Of a DNA stretch of 64,000 nt, positions 60,702 through 64,000 are shown piece after piece. A model generated the notes under the pieces. That model saw nothing but the letters and a program-made list of their open reading frames with translations. It did not search any database and was not told where the DNA came from. Source of the DNA: Amycolatopsis lurida (GTDB taxonomy: Bacteria; Actinomycetota; Actinomycetes; Mycobacteriales; Pseudonocardiaceae); assembly GCF_900105055.1 (NCBI RefSeq), contig NZ_FNTA01000004.1, positions 2,511,501 to 2,575,500 of the forward strand, read 5' to 3'. Each line of letters starts with the position of its first letter. The stretch's first letter is position 1. The translations under genes were made by a program, and so were the position numbers.

Positions 60702-61904
60702 TCAGCTGCTCAGCGTGAAGGCCCGATCGGTAGCGGACCAGGCGGCCCCGATGACGCCCGCGGTGTCCCCGAGCTCGGACAGCACGATCGGCAGGTTCCC
60801 GGTCGCGAGCGGCAGCGACCGCCGGTAGACCGAGCTGCGGATCTCGGCGAGCAGCTGATGCCCGAGCTGCGCCACGCCGCCGCCGATCACGACCATGCCC
60901 GGGTTCACGAAACTCACCAGCGAGGCGACCACCTGCCCGAGCCGTCGCCCGCCGTCACGGATGAGGTTGACCGCGCCGAAATCCCCCGACGCCGCGGCGC
61001 GGCCGACATCCTGCGCGGTGATCACGCCGCGGTCCGCGACGACGTCGGCGAGGTACGCCGACCGGCCGCTGCGCGCCAGGGTCAGCCCGTCGCGGGCCAG
61101 CGCGGCGCCGCCGAAGTACGCCTCGAGACAACCCGTCTCACCGCAGGCGCAGGTCGGCCCGTAGTCGTCGAGGCGGATGTGCCCGATGTCACCCGCCGTG
61201 CCGGCGACGCCGCGGTACACCTTGCCGCCGAGCACGATCCCGCAGCCGATACCGGTACCGATCTTGACGAACACCAGGTCGTCGATGGAGCGCGCGACCC
61301 CGGCATGCCGTTCCCCGAGCGCCATCGAGTTCACGTCGTTGTCGACGGTGACCGGGCAGCGCAGCAGCCCGCCGAGATGATCGCGCACGGAGAATCGGTC
61401 CCAGCCGGGCATTATCGGCGGCGCGACCGCCATCCCCTCGGCGAAACTCACCGGCCCCGGGAGGCCGATCCCTGCGGCGATCAACTTGCCCGGCGCCTCT
61501 TCGCGGATCTTCTCCGCCAGCGCGACGACGCGTTTGAGCACGGCGTGCGGCCCCTGCCGGACGTCGCAGTCCTCGACGGTGTGCACCAGGACCTCGCACG
61601 AAGCGTCGGTGAGGGCGACCCCGACCGACGTCGCGCCGACGTCCACCGACAGCACTCGCAGGTCTCCCGCCAGCCGCACCAGTGTGGACCGCCTGCCGCC
61701 GCGGCTCGCCGAAGGCCCCGCGGTCTCGACGAGACCGACCTCGGCCAGCCGCGCGACCTCGGCCCCCACCCGGGCACGCGGCAGCTCCAGCCGCTCCCCC
61801 AGTTCGACCCGGGACATCGGTCCCTCATCCCGCAACAGGGTGAGCAGCTGGGTCTGGTGCCGGGTTTCGACCATCGGATGCTCCGAGGTGGGTGCCGTGC
61901 TCAT
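60702..61904 (-). CDS. second ROK-family regulator
   Basis: 400 residues. HTH MSRVELGERLELPRARVGAEVARL, ROK core VKIGTGIGCGIVLGGKVYRG, GTAGDIGHI and zinc motif CACGETGCLE; the kinase-like Asp (VDNDVNS) is present, so sugar kinase activity cannot be excluded. It is about 25-30% similar in layout to the next ROK protein but not a close copy. Located immediately upstream of the operon promoter, it might act on the same system. Confidence 0.92.
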   Translation of the reverse strand: MSTAPTSEHPMVETRHQTQLLTLLRDEGPMSRVELGERLELPRARVGAEVARLAEVGLVETAGPSASRGGRRSTLVRLAGDLRVLSVDVGATSVGVALTDASCEVLVHTVEDCDVRQGPHAVLKRVVALAEKIREEAPGKLIAAGIGLPGPVSFAEGMAVAPPIMPGWDRFSVRDHLGGLLRCPVTVDNDVNSMALGERHAGVARSIDDLVFVKIGTGIGCGIVLGGKVYRGVAGTAGDIGHIRLDDYGPTCACGETGCLEAYFGGAALARDGLTLARSGRSAYLADVVADRGVITAQDVGRAAASGDFGAVNLIRDGGRRLGQVVASLVSFVNPGMVVIGGGVAQLGHQLLAEIRSSVYRRSLPLATGNLPIVLSELGDTAGVIGAAWSATDRAFTLSS

Positions 61905-61997
61905 TCACCTGAGCCTACGGCGTTGTCCACCGGCTGTCCCGAATGCCACTCGGAACCCTCGGGGCATTTCGGGCGGGAACAAACCCACCGCCGCCTC

Positions 61998-63344
61998 TCA
62001 GTCCACTGTGGACGATTCGGCGCGGACGAGCAGCCACGCCGGGATCAGCACGATCACGGTGAGTCCGGCGATCCACCAGTGAGCGTGCGCGATGGCCCCC
62101 ACGGTCCCCGGAGCGGCGAGCACGGTGAGAATCGAGGTGCCGAAGGATCCGCCGATCCGTTGCAGCATGGCGAAGAGCGGCATCGCGTGGGAAATTCGCT
62201 CTCGCGGCACCGAAACCAGTCCGGCGGCGAGCGCCGGGGTCGTGGTGAGTCCGATACCGCAGCCGCGGACGACCTGCACGGCCGAGAGCCACCAGTAACC
62301 GTCGGATCCGGTGAGCAGCGCCAGCGGCACCGTCCCGGCGATCGTGACGATCAACCCGGCGAAGATCACCCGGGCCCCGCCGATCCGGTCGGTCAGCCTG
62401 CCCGCGAGCGGAAGTGCCAGCACCGTGCCGAGTGCCAGGGGCGCGGTCAGGAACCCGGTGGCGACGAGGCTTTCGTGTCGGACATCGAGGTAGTACAGCG
62501 GCAGGACGATCATCGCGCCGAACGACGCGATCCCCATCCCGAAGATCACGGCGGCGGCCGAGGAGAACGTCCGGTCGCGGAACAGCCGCAGCTCGAGCAA
62601 CGGCGCGGGCGACCTCAGCGCGGTGATCGCGAAGACGACGAGCAGGATCGCGCCGGCGACCGCCGCGATCGGGGCGGCTTCGGCGAAGCCGTACACGAGC
62701 AACGGCAGCCCGGTGACGGTGAGCGCCAAACCACGCCGGTCCAGCGGCCGGGTGTCGACGGGGACCTCCCTCGGCAACCGTTTCCGGCCCAGCAGCAGGC
62801 AGAGCAGCGAGAGCGGCACGTTCACCAGGAAGAGCCACGGGACGCCGAACCGCTCGGTGAGCACGCTGCCGGCCAGGGTGCCGAGCACCGGCGCGAGGTA
62901 GATCGGGATGCTCAGTACGGCCATCATCCGGCCCAGCCGCTTCGGCCCCACCGTCGTCGCGAACAGGATCTGTCCCGCCGGGACCAGGAGCCCGCCCGCG
63001 GCGCCTTGCAGGACGCGGAAAGCGATCAGCGCCTCGATCGACGTCGCCGTCGCGCAGAGCGCGGAAAGCACCGCGAACAGTCCCACGCACACCAGCCACA
63101 GCCGCGTCGTACCGAAGCGGCGGCACGCCCAGCCGCTCACCGACACCATCGCCGCGAGCGCGAGCAGATAGCCGGTGGTGATCCACTGGACGGTACCGAG
63201 CGGTGCACGGAATCCGGCCGCGATCGTGCCGAGGGCGACGGTGACGACGGTCGAGGTGAACATCGACAAGAACCCGCCGAGGGTCAGGATCGACGCCATC
63301 CCCCACAACGCGGGGGTTATGCGCTCCTCGGAACTCCCGATCAT
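61998..63344 (-). CDS. MFS drug-exporter-like transporter (DHA2 type)
   Basis: 448 residues with up to 14 helices. TGYLLALAAMVSVSGWACRRFGTTRLW (motif A region, split by helix 2), FRVLQGAAGGLLVPAGQ and IPIYLAPVLGTLAGSVLTERFGVPWLFLVNVP match the EmrB/QacA branch. The ATG at 63344 fits the family start better than the longer frame. It is divergent from a TetR gene with a strong palindrome between them, the classic repressor/exporter arrangement. Confidence 0.92.
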   Translation of the reverse strand: MIGSSEERITPALWGMASILTLGGFLSMFTSTVVTVALGTIAAGFRAPLGTVQWITTGYLLALAAMVSVSGWACRRFGTTRLWLVCVGLFAVLSALCATATSIEALIAFRVLQGAAGGLLVPAGQILFATTVGPKRLGRMMAVLSIPIYLAPVLGTLAGSVLTERFGVPWLFLVNVPLSLLCLLLGRKRLPREVPVDTRPLDRRGLALTVTGLPLLVYGFAEAAPIAAVAGAILLVVFAITALRSPAPLLELRLFRDRTFSSAAAVIFGMGIASFGAMIVLPLYYLDVRHESLVATGFLTAPLALGTVLALPLAGRLTDRIGGARVIFAGLIVTIAGTVPLALLTGSDGYWWLSAVQVVRGCGIGLTTTPALAAGLVSVPRERISHAMPLFAMLQRIGGSFGTSILTVLAAPGTVGAIAHAHWWIAGLTVIVLIPAWLLVRAESSTVD

Positions 63345-63357
63345 CCTACCTGCCGAT

Positions 63358-63389
63358 CTTATCGATGTTAAGATCTTAACGGTGATAAG
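63358..63389. promoter_or_regulatory. TetR operator between the MFS and TetR genes
   Basis: A 32-bp near-perfect palindrome with a perfect 14-bp core GTTAAGATCTTAAC (63367-63380) and outer arms CTTATC (63358-63363) and GATAAG (63384-63389). It is AT-rich in GC-rich DNA and centred in the divergent promoter region. Confidence 0.88.
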
Positions 63390-63436
63390 ATACTGCCGAG
63401 TTGTCAAGTCCGATACGGACCGGCGAAGGTGTGCGC

Positions 63437-64000
63437 ATGGTCGTGAGACGGGATGGCTACGTTCGAGCCGCGCTCGAACTCCTCGACGAGGTCGGGCTGG
63501 ACGGATTGAGCCTGCGCAAGCTCGGGGAAAAGCTCGGTGTGCGGGGTCCCGCGCTCTACACGCATTTCAAGAGCAAGCAGGCGTTGCTCGATCAGATGGC
63601 CGAGACCATGCTGGACGACCGGCTGGCTCCGCTGGACGAGCCCTCGGCGATGGACGATTGGGCCGAGTGGCTGGCGCGGCGTGCCCGCACTATCCGCCGC
63701 ACGCTGCTGTCCTACCGGGACGGCGCCCGGCTGCACGCGGGCTCGCGCCCGACCGGCCGGTCGGCGATGGCGCCGCTGATCAAACCGTTGCTGCGGGCCG
63801 GTTTCACCGAAAAGGACGCGACGCACGCGATCCTCGCCATCAGTCGGTACACGCTCGGCTGCGCGATCGACGAACAGCAGCACGTCGAGGGCGACCACGA
63901 CGAGGATCCGGCCGCCTCCTTCGAATACGGCCTCGCGCGCCTGATCGCCGGGCTCCGCGCCGATGTCGATGTCGCGAATCCGCCAGACCAGGATGTCGCG
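63437..64000 (+). CDS. TetR-family repressor with TetR_C-type domain, partial
   Basis: 188 codons are present and no stop occurs before the window edge. The HTH LELLDEVGLDGLSLRKLGEKLGVRGPALYTHFKSKQALLDQM (about residues 13-55) and the RDGARLHAGSRPT segment match the tetracycline-repressor branch (TetR_C). GAAGG lies 7 nt before the ATG. It is divergent from the MFS exporter and surely its repressor by position. Confidence 0.92.
   Translation, partial: MVVRRDGYVRAALELLDEVGLDGLSLRKLGEKLGVRGPALYTHFKSKQALLDQMAETMLDDRLAPLDEPSAMDDWAEWLARRARTIRRTLLSYRDGARLHAGSRPTGRSAMAPLIKPLLRAGFTEKDATHAILAISRYTLGCAIDEQQHVEGDHDEDPAASFEYGLARLIAGLRADVDVANPPDQDVA

Noticed and set aside
60858..63371. 837-codon plus-strand frame over the ROK and MFS genes
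   Set aside because: It crosses two divergently composed real genes and the operator region, with Arg/His/Gln-rich antisense composition.

Overview
The window is high-GC DNA with frequent GTG starts, short operons joined by ATGA or GTGA overlaps, many one-component regulators and a large secretome. Protein families point to a mycelial actinomycete, and the overall style (DUF222-HNH gene, FxsT-like NB-ARC/TPR protein, Ebo-type operon, two-domain laccase) fits Pseudonocardiales such as Amycolatopsis. That genus call is inference; no rRNA or marker gene is present. I see no tRNA, rRNA, CRISPR array or prophage.

Left part (1-6575, minus strand): a three-gene unit of a cyclase-like/EAD2/VMAP-C protein, a MoxR AAA+ ATPase and a very large SAV_2336-NB-ARC-TPR protein cut by the window edge. 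It matches the MoxR/vWA/VMAP type of NTP-dependent conflict system. Next come a secreted S1 peptidase, then a PucR-type regulator divergent from an esterase-ABC-ABC-Eis acetyltransferase operon (7.6-14.3 kb), and a DszC-like flavin monooxygenase behind a likely cysteine-responsive leader.

Middle (15.7-35.2 kb): ordinary accessory genes, mostly regulator/target pairs with visible operators. They include TetR/DHFR-like reductase, Spo0M, a secreted erythromycin-esterase homologue, a secreted intradiol dioxygenase with a chitin-binding module, AraC, a GT87 mannosyltransferase with an SDR, an IS30 scar next to a DUF222-HNH nuclease, a FAD monooxygenase/TetR pair, DJ-1/LysR, an AdpA-like GlxA regulator, a BCCT betaine carrier, and an ECF sigma factor with AhpD-like and DoxX partners.

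Right part (35.2-61.9 kb): nearly 27 kb of minus-strand genes that look like one functional locus. A promoter and a ROK operator at about 60.5 kb drive an 11-gene chain: ROK regulator, ribose-type ABC importer, Gfo/Idh/MocA dehydrogenase, then an Ebo-like set (inositol-phosphate-synthase-like cyclase, UbiA-like prenyltransferase, TIM-EboA fusion, TatD hydrolase, EboE, EboF). After an intergenic region packed with palindromes and G-tracts follow six further genes, mostly secreted: two giant ThuA/sorbosone-dehydrogenase proteins, two TIM-barrel isomerases (one Tat-exported), a two-domain laccase and a cupredoxin. I read it as uptake, redox modification and export-linked processing of a sugar or cyclitol-like compound. 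The combination is the best candidate here for an undescribed system. The window ends with an MFS exporter divergent from a TetR gene that runs off the right edge.

Recurring DNA signals of note are a family of long intergenic palindromes (6.7 kb, 47.4 kb), a BIME-like block at 47.5 kb, and the 13-bp palindrome GTCCACWGTGGAC found four times inside unrelated coding regions.
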